64,000 nucleotides of DNA from Prosapia bicincta (lineage: Eukaryota > Arthropoda > Insecta > Hemiptera > Cercopidae), in contig JBAIZL010000005.1 of NCBI GenBank assembly GCA_036971475.1, forward strand, positions 167,086,886 to 167,150,885, read 5' to 3'. The translations under genes and the position numbers were made by a program. The notes below the pieces were generated by a model. The model worked only from the letters and a program-made list of their open reading frames with translations. It ran no database searches and was not told the origin of the DNA. Below, piece after piece: positions 12,450-25,655 of this stretch. Each line of letters opens with the position of its first letter. Within the stretch, counting starts at the first letter, position 1.

Positions 12450-15400
12450 CAGGTTACGGTATCACTTGTTCATAGTCGCGTACCTGGAGTAGACCTGCTC
12501 TATTTTGGAGTCATGAAGAGGTAGCTTCTCGATATACAATATTGTAAGAAGATTGATGTAAGAATGTTGTAAAAGGAATGGGTAGATGGAATTAGGTAGG
12601 GCGAAGAAAAGGATATAATAATGATTTTCTGGGATAGGGGCAGGTTACGGTATCACTTGTTCATAGTCGCGTACCTGGAGTAGACCTGCTCTATTTTGGA
12701 GTCATAAAGAGATGGCTTCTCGATATACAATATTGTAAGAATGTTGTAAAAGGAATGGGTAGATGGAACTAGGTAGTGTGAGGGAAAGGATATAATAATG
12801 ATCTTCTGGGATAGGGGTAGGTTACGGTATCACTTGTTCATAGTCGCGTACCTGGAGTAGACCTGCTCTATTTTGGAGTCATATAGAGGTGGCTTCTCGA
12901 TATACAATATTGTAAGAAGAATGATGTAAGAATGTTGTAAAAGGAATGGGTAGATGGAATTAGGTAGGTCGAAGGAAAGGATGTAATAAGGTTCCTATTG
13001 GATAGGGGCAGGTTACGGTATCACTTGTTCATGGTCCCGTACCTGGAGTAAACCTGCTCTATTTTGGAGTCATAAAGAGGTGGATTCTCGATATACAATA
13101 TTGTAAGAAGAATGATGTAAGAATGTTGTAAAAGGAATGGGTAGATGGAATTAGGTAGGGCGAGGGAAAGGATATAATAAATATCCTCTGGGATAGGGGC
13201 TGGTTACTGTATCACTTGTTCATCGTCCCGTACCTTTAGTAGACCTCCTCTATTTTGGAGTCATAAAGTGGTGGCTTCTCGATATACAATATTGTAAGAA
13301 GAATGATGTAAGAATATTGTAAAAGGAATGGGTAGATGGAATTAGGTAGGTCGAAGGAAAGGATGTAATAAGGTTCCTATTGGATAGGGGCAGGTTACGG
13401 TATCACTTGTTCATAGTCGCGTACCTGGAGTGGACCTGCTGTATTTTGGAGTCATAAAAAGGTGGCTTCTCGATATACAATATTGTAAGAAGAATATTGT
13501 AAAAGGAATGGGTTGATGGAATTAGGTAGGGCGAGGGAAAGGATATAATAACAATCTACTGGGATAACGATCCTCTGCGATAGCGGCAGGTTACGGTATC
13601 ACTTGTTCATGGTCCAGTACCTGGAGTAGAACTGCTCTATTTTGGAGTCATAAAAAGGTGGCTTCTCGATATACAATATTGTAAGAAGAATGATGTAAGA
13701 ATATTGTAAAAGGAATGGGTAGATGGAATTAGGTAGGTCGAAGGAAAGGATGTAATAAGGTTCCTATTGGATAGGGGCAGGTTACGGTATCACTTGTTCA
13801 TGGTCCCGTACCTGGAGTAGACCTGCTCTATTTTGGAGTCATAAAGAGGTGGCTTCTCGATAAACAATATTGTAAGAAGAATGATGTAAAAGGAATGGGT
13901 AGATGGAATTAGGTAGGACGAAGAAAAGGATATATACTAATGATCTTCTGGGATAGGGGCAGGTTACGGTATCACTTGTTCATAGTCGCGTACCTGGAGT
14001 AGACCTGCTCTATTTTGGAGTCATGAAGAGGTGGCTTCTCGATATACAATATTGTAAGAAAATTGATGTAAGAATGTTGTAATAGGAATGGGTAGATGGA
14101 ATTAGGTAAGGCGAAGAAAAGGATATAATAATGATATTCTGGGATAGGGGCAGGTTACGGTATCACTTGTTCATAGTCGCGTACCTGGAGTAGACATGCT
14201 CTATTTTGGAGTCATAAAGACGTGGCTTCTCGATATATTGTAAGAAGAATGATGTAAAAGGAATGGGTAGATGGAATTAGGTAGGGCGAAGAAAAGGATA
14301 TAATAATGATCTTCTGGGATAGGGGCAGGTTACGGTATCACTTGTTCATAGTCGCGTACCTGGAGTAGACCTGCTCTATTTTGGAGTCATAAAGAGGTGG
14401 CTTCTCGATATACAATATTGTAAGAAGAATGATGTAAGAATATTGTAAAAGGAATGGGTAGATGGAATTAGGTAGGGCGAAGAAAAGGATATAATAACGA
14501 TCTTCTGGGATAGGGTCAGGTTACGGTATCACTTGTTCATAGTCGCGTACCTGGAGTAGACCTGCTCTATTTTGGAGTCATAAGAGGTGGCTTCTCGATA
14601 TACAATATTGTAAGAAGAATGATGTAAAAGGAATGGGTAGATGGAATTAGGTAGGGCGAAGAAAAGGATATAATAATGATCTTCTGGGATAAGGGCAGGT
14701 TACGGTATCACTTGTTCATAGTCGCGTACCTGGAGTAGACCTGCTCTATTTTGGAGTCATGAAGAGGTGGCTTCTCGATATACAATATTGTAAGAAGATT
14801 GATGTAAGAATGTTGTAAAAGGAATGGGTAGATGGAATTAGGTAGGGCGAAGAAAAGGATATAATAATGATCTTCTGGGATAGGGGCAGGTTACGGTATC
14901 ACTTGTTCATAGTCGCGTACCTGGAGTAGACCTGCTCTATTTTGGAGTCATATAGAGGTGCCTTCTCGATATACAATATTGTAAGAAGAATGATGTAAGA
15001 ATGTTGTAAAAGGAATGGGTAGATGGAATTAGGTAGGTCGAAGGAAAGGATGTAATAAGGTTCCTATTGGATAGGGGCAGGTTACGGTATCACTTGTTCA
15101 TGGTCCCGTACCTGGGGTAAACCTGCTCTATTTTGAAGTCATAAAGAGGTGGATTCTCGATATACAATATTGTAAGAAGAATGATGTAAGAATGTTGTAA
15201 AAGGAATGGGTAGATGGAATTAGGTAGGTCGAAGGAAAGGATGTAATAAGGTTCCTATTGGATAGGGGCAGGTTACGGTATCACTTGTTCATGGTCCCGT
15301 ACCTGGAGTAAACCTGCTCTATTTTGGAGTCATGAAGAGGTGGCTTCTCGATATACAATATTGTAAGAAGATTGATGTAAGAATGTTGTAAAAGGAATGG

Positions 15401-18400
15401 GTAGATGGAATTAGGTAGGGCGAAGAAAAGGATATAATAATGATCTTCTGGGATAGGGGCAGGTTACGGTATCACTTGTTCATAGTCGCGTACCTGGAGT
15501 AGACCTGCTCTATTTTGGAGTCATGAAGAGGTAGCTTCTCGATATACAATATTGTAAGAAGATTGATGTAAGAATGTTGTAAAAGGAATGGGTAGATGGA
15601 ATTAGGTAGGGCGAAGAAAAGGATATAATAATGATTTTCTGGGATAGGGGCAGGTTACGGTATCACTTGTTCATAGTCGCGTACCTGGAGTAGACCTGCT
15701 CTATTTTGGAGTCATAAAGAGATGGCTTCTCGATATACAATATTGTAATAATGTTGTAAAAGGAATGGGTAGATGGAACTAGGTAGTGTGAGGGAAAGGA
15801 TATAATAATGATCTTCTGGGATAGGGGTAGGTTACGGTATCACTTGTTCATAGTCGCGTACCTGGAGTAGACCTGCTCTATTTTGGAGTCATATAGAGGT
15901 GGCTTCTCGATATACAATATTGTAAGAAGAATGATGTAAGAATGTTGTAAAAGGAATGGGTAGATGGAATTAGGTAGGTCGAAGGAAAGGATGTAATAAG
16001 GTTCCTATTGGATAGGGGCAGGTTACGGTATCACTTGTTCATGGTCCCGTACCTGGAGTAAACCTGCTCTATTTTGGAGTCATAAAGAGGTGGATTCTCG
16101 ATATACAATATTGTAAGAAGAATGATGTAAGAATGTTGTAAAAGGAATGGGTAGATGGAATTAGGTAGGGCGAGGGAAAGGATATAATAAATATCCTCTG
16201 GGATAGGGGCTGGTTACTGTATCACTTGTTCATCGTCCCGTACCTTTAGTAGACCTCCTCTATTTTGGAGTCATAAAGTGGTGGCTTCTCGATATACAAT
16301 ATTGTAAGAAGAATGATGTAAGAATATTGTAAAAGGAATGGGTAGATGGAATTAGGTAGGTCGAAGGAAAGGATGTAATAAGGTTCCTATTGGATAGGGG
16401 CAGGTTACGGTATCACTTGTTCATAGTCGCGTACCTGGAGTGGACCTGCTGTATTTTGGAGTCATAAAAAGGTGGCTTCTCGATATACAATATTGTAAGA
16501 AGAATATTGTAAAAGGAATGGGTTGATGGAATTAGGTAGGGCGAGGGAAAGGATATAATAACAATCTACTGGGATAACGATCCTCTGCGATAGCGGCAGG
16601 TTACGGTATCACTTGTTCATGGTCCAGTACCTGGAGTAGAACTGCTCTATTTTGGAGTCATAAAAAGGTGGCTTCTCGATATACAATATTGTAAGAAGAA
16701 TGATGTAAGAATATTGTAAAAGGAATGGGTAGATGGAATTAGGTAGGTCGAAGGAAAGGATGTAATAAGGTTCCTATTGGATAGGGGCAGGTTACGGTAT
16801 CACTTGTTCATGGTCCCGTACCTGGAGTAGACCTGCTCTATTTTGGAGTCATAAAGAGGTGGCTTCTCGATAAACAATATTGTAAGAAGAATGATGTAAA
16901 AGGAATGGGTAGATGGAATTAGGTAGGACGAAGAAAAGGATATATACTAATGATCTTCTGGGATAGGGGCAGGTTACGGTATCACTTGTTCATAGTCGCG
17001 TACCTGGAGTAGACCTGCTCTATTTTGGAGTCATGAAGAGGTGGCTTCTCGATATACAATATTGTAAGAAAATTGATGTAAGAATGTTGTAATAGGAATG
17101 GGTAGATGGAATTAGGTAAGGCGAAGAAAAGGATATAATAATGATATTCTGGGATAGGGGCAGGTTACGGTATCACTTGTTCATAGTCGCGTACCTGGAG
17201 TAGACATGCTCTATTTTGGAGTCATAAAGACGTGGCTTCTCGATATATTGTAAGAAGAATGATGTAAAAGGAATGGGTAGATGGAATTAGGTAGGGCGAA
17301 GAAAAGGATATAATAATGATCTTCTGGGATAGGGGCAGGTTACGGTATCACTTGTTCATAGTCGCGTACCTGGAGTAGACCTGCTCTATTTTGGAGTCAT
17401 AAAGAGGTGGCTTCTCGATATACAATATTGTAAGAAGAATGATGTAAGAATATTGTAAAAGGAATGGGTAGATGGAATTAGGTAGGGCGAAGAAAAGGAT
17501 ATAATAACGATCTTCTGGGATAGGGTCAGGTTACGGTATCACTTGTTCATAGTCGCGTACCTGGAGTAGACCTGCTCTATTTTGGAGTCATAAGAGGTGG
17601 CTTCTCGATATACAATATTGTAAGAAGAATGATGTAAAAGGAATGGGTAGATGGAATTAGGTAGGGCGAAGAAAAGGATATAATAATGATCTTCTGGGAT
17701 AAGGGCAGGTTACGGTATCACTTGTTCATAGTCGCGTACCTGGAGTAGACCTGCTCTATTTTGGAGTCATGAAGAGGTGGCTTCTCGATATACAATATTG
17801 TAAGAAGATTGATGTAAGAATGTTGTAAAAGGAATGGGTAGATGGAATTAGGTAGGGCGAAGAAAAGGATATAATAATGATCTTCTGGGATAGGGGCAGG
17901 TTACGGTATCACTTGTTCATAGTCGCGTACCTGGAGTAGACCTGCTCTATTTTGGAGTCATATAGAGGTGCCTTCTCGATATACAATATTGTAAGAAGAA
18001 TGATGTAAGAATGTTGTAAAAGGAATGGGTAGATGGAATTAGGTAGGTCGAAGGAAAGGATGTAATAAGGTTCCTATTGGATAGGGGCAGGTTACGGTAT
18101 CACTTGTTCATGGTCCCGTACCTGGGGTAAACCTGCTCTATTTTGAAGTCATAAAGAGGTGGATTCTCGATATACAATATTGTAAGAAGAATGATGTAAG
18201 AATGTTGTAAAAGGAATGGGTAGATGGAATTAGGTAGGTCGAAGGAAAGGATGTAATAAGGTTCCTATTGGATAGGGGCAGGTTACGGTATCACTTGTTC
18301 ATGGTCCCGTACCTGGAGTAAACCTGCTCTATTTTGGAGTCATGAAGAGGTGGCTTCTCGATATACAATATTGTAAGAAGATTGATGTAAGAATGTTGTA

Positions 18401-18470
18401 AAAGGAATGGGTAGATGGAATTAGGTAGGGCGAAGAAAAGGATATAATAATGATCTTCTGGGATAGGGGC
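12450..18470 (+). repeat. Higher-order repeat, two tandem copies of a 3010-bp 16-mer
   Basis: GAAGAGGTAGCTTCTCG variants at 12521 and 15531, the ACAATCTACTGGG variant at 13551 and 16561, and the ATTGTAAGA/ATTGTAATA site near 12741 and 15751 are each 3010 bp apart. Reading down both copies I noticed essentially one substitution, so they are almost identical. Homology stops near 18530, where the third repeat departs. Confidence 0.9.
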
Positions 18471-18529
18471 AGGTTACGGTATCACTTGTTCATAGTCGCG
18501 TACCTGGAGTAGACCTGCTCTATTTTGGA

Positions 18530-20260
18530 GTCATATAGAGGTGCCTTCTCGATATACAATATTGTAAGAAGAATGATGTAAGAATGTTGTAAAAGGAATG
18601 GGTAGATGGAATTAGGTAGGGCGAGGGAAAGGATATAATAAATATCCTCTGGGATAGGGGCTGGTTACTGTATCACTTGTTCATCGTCCCGTACCTTTAG
18701 TACACCTCCTCTATTTTGGAGTCATAAAGTGGTGGCTTCTCGATATACAATATTATAACAAGAATGATGTAAGAATATTTTAAAAGGAATGGGTAGATGG
18801 AATAAGGTAGGTCGAAGGAAATGATGTAATAATGTTCCTCTGGATTAGGGGCAGGTTACGGTATCACTTGTTCATAGTCGCGTACCTGGAGTGGACCTGC
18901 TGTATTTTGGAGTCATAAAAAGGTGGCTTCTCGATATACAATATTGTAAGAAGAATATTGTAAAAGGAATGGGTAGATGGAATTAGGTAGGGCGAGGGAA
19001 AGGATATAATAACAATCTACTGGGATAACGATCCTCTGCGATAGCGGCAGGTTACGGTATCACTTGTTCATGGTCCAGTACCTGGAGTAGAACTGCTCTA
19101 TTTTGGAGTCATAAAGAGGTGGCTTCTCGATATACAATATTGTAAGAAGAATGATGTAAAAGGAATGGGTAGATGGAATTAGGTAGGACGAAGAAAAGGA
19201 TATAATAATGATCTTCTGGGATAGGGGCAGGTTACGGTATCACTTGTTCATAGTCGCGTACATGGAGTAGACCTGCTCTATTTTGGAGTCATAAAGAGGT
19301 GGCTTCTCGATATACAATATTGTAAGAAGAATGATGTAAGAATGTTGTAAAAGGAATGGGTAGATGGAATTAGGTAGTTCGAGGGAAAGGATATAATAAA
19401 TATCCTCTGGGATAGGGGCTGGTTACTGTATCACTTGTTCATCGTCCCGTACCTTTAGTACACCTCCTCTATTTTGGAGTCATAAAGTGGTGGCTTCTCG
19501 ATATACAATATTATAACAAGAATGATGTACGAATATTTTAAAAGGAATGGGTAGATGGAATAAGGTAGGTCGAAGGAAATGATGTAATAATGTTCCTCTG
19601 GGTTAGGGGCAGGTTACGGTATCACTTGTTCATAGTCGCGTACCTGGAGTGGACCTGCTGTATTTTGGAGTCATAAAAAGGTGGCTTCTCGATATACAAT
19701 ATTGTAAGAAGAATGATGTAAGAATGTTGTAAAAGGAATGGGTAGATGGAATTAGGTAGGTCGAGGGAAACGATATAATAAATATCCTCTGGGATAGGGG
19801 CTGGTTACTGTATCACTTGTTCATCGTCCCGTACCTTTAGTACACCTCCTCTATTTTGGAGTCATAAAGTGGTGGCTTCTCGATATACAATATTATAACA
19901 AGAATGATGTAAGAATATTTTAAAAGGAATGGGTAGATGGAATAAGGTAGGTCGAAGGAAATGATGTAATAATGTTCCTCTGGGTTAGGGGCAGGTTACG
20001 GTATCACTTGTTCATAGTCGCGTACCTGGAGTGGACCTGCTGTATTTTGGAGTCATAAAAAGGTGGCTTCTCGATATACAATATTGTAAGAAGAATATTG
20101 TAAAAGGAATGGGTAGATGGAATTAGGTAGGGCGAGGGAAAGGATATAATAACAATCTACTGGGATAACGATCCTCTGCGATAGCGGCAGGTTACGGTAT
20201 CACTTGTTCATGGTCCAGTACCTGGAGTAGAACTGCTCTATTTTGGAGTCATAAAAAGGT
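18530..20260 (+). repeat. Higher-order repeat of 1140 bp (6-mer), partial second copy
   Basis: The variant ACCTTTAGTACACCTCCTC occurs near 18696, 19454 and 19836 (steps of 758 and 382 bp, sum 1140). The ACAATCTACTGGG variant recurs at 19012 and 20152, again 1140 bp apart. This part of the array is more diverged than the 3010-bp pair. Confidence 0.8.
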
Positions 20261-23150
20261 GGCTTCTCGATATACAATATTGTAAGAAGAATGATGTAAG
20301 AATATTGTAAAAGGAATGGGTAGATGGAATTAGGTAGGTCGAAGGAAAGGATGTAATAAGGTTCCTATTGGATAGGGGCAGGTTACGGTATCACTTGTTC
20401 ATGGTCCCGTACCTGGAGTAGACCTGCTCTATTTTGGAGTCATAAAGAGGTGGCTTCTCGATATACAATATTGTAAGAAGAATGATGTAAGAATATTGTA
20501 AAAGGAATGGGTAGATGGAATTAGGTAGGACGAAGAAAAGGATATAATAATGATCTTCTGGGATAGGGGCAGGTTACGGTATCACTTGTTCATAGTCGCG
20601 TACATGGAGTAGACCTGCTCTATTTTGGAGTCATAAAGAGGTGGCTTCTCGATATACAATATTGTAAGAAGAATGATGTAAGAATGTTGTAAAAGGAATT
20701 GGTAGATGGATTTAGGTAGGGTGAGGGAAAGGATATAATAACGATCCTCTGGGATAGGGGCAGGTTACGGTATCACTTGTTCATGGTCCAGTGCCTGGAG
20801 TAGACCTGCTCTATTTTGGAGTCATAAAGAGGTGGCTTCTCGATATATTGTAAGAAGAATGATGTAAAAGTAATGGGTAGATGGAATTAGGTAGGGCGAA
20901 GAAAAGGATATAAAAATGATCTTCTGGGATAGGGGCAGGTTACGGTATCACTTGTTCATAGTCGCGTACCATGAGTAGACATGCTCTATTTTGGAGTCAT
21001 AAATAGGTGGCTTCTCGATATATTGTAAGAAGAATGATGTGAAAGGAATGGGTAGATGGAATTAGGTACGGCGAAGAAAAGGATATAATAATGATCTTCT
21101 GGGATAGGGGCAGGTTACGGTATCACTTGTTCATAGTCGCGTACCTGGAGTAGACCTGCTCTATTTTGGAGTCATAAAGAGATGGCTTCTCGATATACAA
21201 TATTGTAAGAAGAATGATGTAAGAATGTTGTAAAAGGAATGGGTAGATGGAATTAGGTAGGGTGAGGGAAAGGATATAATAACCATCCTCTGGATAGGGG
21301 CAGGTTACGGTATCACTTGTTCAGGGTCCCGTACCTGGGGTAGACCTGCTCTATTTTGGAGTCATAAAGAGGTGGCTTCTCGATATACAATATTGTAAGA
21401 AGAATGATGTAAGAATGTTGTAAAAGGAATGGGTAGATGGAATTAGGTAGGGCGAGGGAAAGGATATAATAACGATCCTCTGGGATAGGGGCAGGTTACG
21501 GTATCACTTTTTCATGGTCCCGTACCTGGAGTAGACCTGCTCTATTTTGGAGGCATAAAGAGGTGGCTTCTCGATACACAATATAGTAGAAGAATGATGT
21601 AAAAGGAATGCGTAGATGGAATTAGGTAGGGCGAGGGAAAGGATATAATAACGATCCTCTGGGATAGGGGCAGGTTACGGTATCACTTGTTCATAGTCGC
21701 GTACCTGGAGTAGACCTGCTCTATTTTGGAGTCATAAAGAGGTGGCTTCTCGATATATTGTAAGAAGAATGATGTAAAAGGAATGGGTAGATGGAATTAG
21801 GTAGGGCGAAGAAAAGGATATAATAATGATCTTCTGGGATAGGGACAGGTTACGGTATCACTTGTTCATAGTCGCGTACCTGGAGTAGACCTGCTCTATT
21901 TTGGAGTCATAAAAAGGTGGCTTCTCGATATACAATATTGTAAGAAGAATGTTGTAAAAGGAATGGGTAGATGGAATTAGGTAGGGCAAGGGAAAGGATA
22001 TAATAACAATCTACTGGGATAGGGGCAGGTTAAGGTATCACTTGTTCATAGTCGCGTACCTGGAGTAGACCTGCTCTATTTTGGAGTCATAAAGAGGTGG
22101 CTTCTCGATATACAATATTGTAAGAAGAATGATGTAAAAATGTTGTAAAAGGAATGGGTAGATGGAATTAGGTAGGACGAGGGAAAGGATATAATAACGA
22201 TCCTCTGGGATAGGGGCAGGTTACGGTATCACTTGTTCATGGTCCAGTACCTGGAGTAGACCTGCTCTATTTTGGAGTCATAAAAAGGTGGCTTCTCGAT
22301 ATACAATATTGTAAGAAGAATGATGTAAGAATATTGTAAAAGGAATGGGTAGATGGAATTAGGTAGGTCGAAGGAAAGGATGTAATAAGGTTCCTATTGG
22401 ATAGGGGCAGGTTACGGTATCACTTGTTCATGGTCCCGTACCTGGAGTAGACCTGCTCTATTTTGGAGTCATAAAGTGGTGGCTTCTCGTTATACAATAT
22501 TATAACAAGAATGATGTAAGAATATCTTAAAAGGAATGGGTAGATGGAATAAGGTAGGTCGAAGGAAATGTTGTAATAATGTTCCTCTGGGATAGGGGCA
22601 GGTTACGGTATCACTTGTTCATGGTCCCGTACCTGGAGTGGACCTGCTCTATTTTGGAGTCATAAAAAGGTGGCTTCTCGATATACAATATTGTAAGAAG
22701 AATGATGTAAGAATGTTGTAAAAGGAATGGGTAGATGGAATTAGGTAGGTCGAGGGGAAGGATATAATAAAGATCCTCTGGGATAGGGGTTGGTTACTAT
22801 ATCACTTGTTCATCGTCCCGTACCTTTAGTAGACCTGCTCTATTTTTGAGTCATAAAGTGGTGGCTTCTCGATATACAATATTATAACAAGAATGATGTA
22901 AGAATATTTTAAAAGGAATGGGTAGATGGAATAAGGTAGGTCGAAGGAAATGATGTAATAATGTTCCTCTGGGATAGGGGCAGGTTACGGTATCACTTGT
23001 TCATGGTCCCGTACCTGGAGTAGACCGGGTCTATTTAGGAGTCATAAAGAGGTGGCTTCTCGATATACAATATTGTAAGAAGAATGATGTAAGAATGTTG
23101 TAAAAGGAATGGGTAGATGGAATTAGGTAGAATGAAGGAAAGGCTATAAT

Positions 23151-23265
23151 AATGATACCAGGAAATAGAAGATTACGGCGCCTCATGGTCTTGTTGAGCC
23201 ACTTTAACCGGGGCAAAGAGAGGTTTCTACCAGGTAACCTTAAAAAATGTTGAATCATCACACTA
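23151..23265 (+). repeat. Right-edge decayed satellite monomer
   Basis: After the last clear monomer the sequence GATTACGGCGCCTCATGGTC, then GGGGCAAAGAGAGGTTTCT, still follows the monomer order (GGTTACGGTATCAC, CATAGTCGCG, GGAGTCATAAAGAGGTGGCTTCT) but with many changes and gaps. It marks the right border of the array. Confidence 0.5.
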
Positions 23266-24199
23266 TTTTAGAGGTTTGTGTTTTATGAATTTATGAAAAA
23301 AAATTCAAAAGTTTGAAACAAGAAATCAGTGTATCATTAAAGTAAACGTCTTTCTCTAATTCGCAAACATTGAACGATGCACCTGAGGATCTAGACTACC
23401 GGTTCACCTGTCACAGACAGGAAGTGGGGGGCTTACAAGGCCAGCGCTGGTTCACTGTCCGCACGATACACGCGTTCCCTTTCATCCACGCCTAGGCGTA
23501 CTACTGTAGCCTTATATAATACAGCATTCTTCTGCATGTGTAACATGGAGCATTGCTCTGGCGTCTAGCCAGCACAGACTGACACTACCAGCGCAGAAGC
23601 AAGACCGAACAGTTACAGAAATTAACCTGGTTACGTCAAGGATCTCTAATTTTTTCTTGGAGACCAACCGACGTTTAGTAATTTTCAGGAACATAATATG
23701 GTCTATGTAATGTATATTTGATTAATAATAAGCTAAATACATAATTTTTTACTAGAACTTGTAAATGTTTTGTGTATTGAAGAGATTAGGACTGATTTTT
23801 GTATCCTCTCTATTATTACTGTTTTCGTTCTTTGTATAAATCTCTAGTGAGCGACTTTACGCAGAAAAGAAATCAAAAGTAAAAAATTAAATGAAAACTT
23901 ATTCCTTCAAACCTTTTTCAGGACGGAATAGTTTTTAAAGCTTTTAAAATATCATTTGCTTTCCTTAGTCTTTGAAACCTTTTCGAATATCATTTACTTT
24001 CCTTTATTTTATTATGACTTCTTCATTATTACGAATCATTTCTTCGTTATTTCAGCAATGCAATAAGGCGAAGATTCATCAGAGCTTACTCTCGCATTTG
24101 ACTGTGTTTCACGTTTGATTCTTTTAGTTAACCTGGAGAGTCAAGTATTACAAACTTGATACTTTTGGAAAACTTACCGAGGAATATTCCCGAAGTAGC
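23266..24199. other. Intergenic sequence with a short GC-richer patch
   Basis: About 23390-23620 is noticeably richer in GC than the surroundings. No coding frame, TIR or tandem structure was recognised. Confidence 0.35.
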
Positions 24200-25655
24200 G
24201 TCTGATGGAGAAAGATGGAAGAAGACTTCGTTTCTCCCCTCGCCCTGCATCAGTATTTACACTTTACTGATGAAGGCCTCGGTTTTACCATTGTCACGAG
24301 ATTCTATATTTCCTATCATGAAGTAGACCTCACTCTACCGTCACTGTGAAGTAATATTTACATTTTAATGAAGTAGATGGCTCTGTCGTTGTCATGGAGA
24401 GGTATTTTCTTTTTAATGAAGTGAGCAGACCTTGTCTCTGCCCTCGCCGTGGAGCAGTATTTACACTGTAATGATGCAAGCCACAATTTTAACGTTAGGG
24501 ATGTATCTTTCCTGTAATTAAGAAGACGGTTCTACTGTTGCCATAGCGACGTACCATATCTTTACATGAATAGACTTTGTCTCACTATTGTTATGGAGAG
24601 TTACCAACCCTTAAATAAAGTAGGCTACACTTTGTCTCTACCCTGTAATAATAAAGTGAACTCCATTTCCACCTTTGACATTTACAAATTTCTTTATTGA
24701 AGTAAACGTCTCTACCATTGCAATAGAGAATCATATACCTATTATATAAGTAGACTTAGTCTCTACCATTACCATGGAGTTGAACCTACCCTTTAATAAA
24801 GTATATGTCGTGTCTACCGTCACCAGAGAAAGATGTCTACCCTATAATAAAGTAAACCTCATCTCTACAGTTGCAATGGAGAGGAATCTACCATTTAATG
24901 ACGTAGACTACGTTTCCACTATTTTGTCATGGAGTATTATCTGCCTCTTAATGAAGATGTCTCTACCATTGATATGGAGAGGAATCTACAATTTAATGAC
25001 GCAGACTAAGTTTCTACTATTTTGTCATGGAGTGGTATCTACCCTTTAATGAAGAAGTCTCTATCGTTGCCATGGAGAGGTATCTACCATTTAATGAAGT
25101 AGGCTAAGTTTCCACTATTTTGTCATGGAGTATTATCTGCTCTTTAATGAAGAAGATGTCTACCATTGTCATGGAGAGGTATCTAGCATTTAATGACGTA
25201 CATTACGTTTTCACTACTTTTTCATGGAGTATTATCTGCCCTTTAATGAAGAAGATGTTTCTACCGTTGCTATGGAGAGGAATCTACCATTTAATGACGT
25301 AGACTAAGTTTCCACTATTTTGTCATGGAGTATTATCTGCTCTTTAATGAAGAAGATGTCTACCATTGTCATGGAGAGGTATCTAGCATTTAATGACGTA
25401 CATTACGTTTTCACTACTTTTTCATGGAGTATTATCTGCCCTTTAATGAAGAAGATGTTTCTACCGTTGCTATGGAGAGGAATCTACCATTTAATGACGT
25501 AGACTAAGTTTCCACTATTTTGTCATAGATTAGTATCTGCCGTTTAATGAAGATGTCTTTGCCATTGCCATGGAGAGCTATCTGTTCTTTAATGACGTAG
25601 ATGTAGTGTCTATAGATTCACGGAGAAATATCTATTCTTTAATAAAATAGACTTC
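24200..25655. repeat. 46-53 bp minisatellite with a 200-bp super-repeat
   Basis: The alternating words TACCATTGTCATGGAGAGGT and ATCTACCATTTAATGAAGTA recur throughout. Between 25123 and 25502 the ATGGAG words are spaced 46, 53, 48 and 53 bp, giving a 200-bp four-unit super-repeat; copies starting at 25120 and 25320 encode the same 60 codons and look identical. Units decay towards the left end (24200-24700). Short open frames here are shadows of the repeat, not genes. Confidence 0.88.

Larger units (their letters stand above)
6224..23150 (+). repeat. Large satellite array, about 90 monomers of 191/180/174 bp
   Basis: Starts of GTGGCTTCTCGATAT (6398, 6588, 6768, 6959, 7150, 7341, 7532, 7706 and so on) show monomers of 190-191, 180 and 174 bp. 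The 180-bp form lacks 11 bp (AGAATGTTGTA); the 174-bp form also lacks about 5 bp (CGATATATTG instead of CGATATACAATATTG) and one A. One variant, seen at 13551, 16561, 19012 and 20152, has an expanded ACAATCTACTGGGATAACGA segment. Monomers are highly similar and often grouped in multi-monomer blocks. No protein, pol III box or open frame persists. Satellite DNA of this size can be pericentromeric or interstitial heterochromatin; position on the chromosome cannot be seen. Confidence 0.97.

Noticed and set aside
6224..23150. CRISPR-like regular repeats
   Set aside because: The whole monomer repeats with no unique spacers; this is satellite DNA in a eukaryotic setting.
25120..25502. Two identical 60-codon open frames
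   Set aside because: They are the two copies of the 200-bp minisatellite super-repeat, not duplicated genes.
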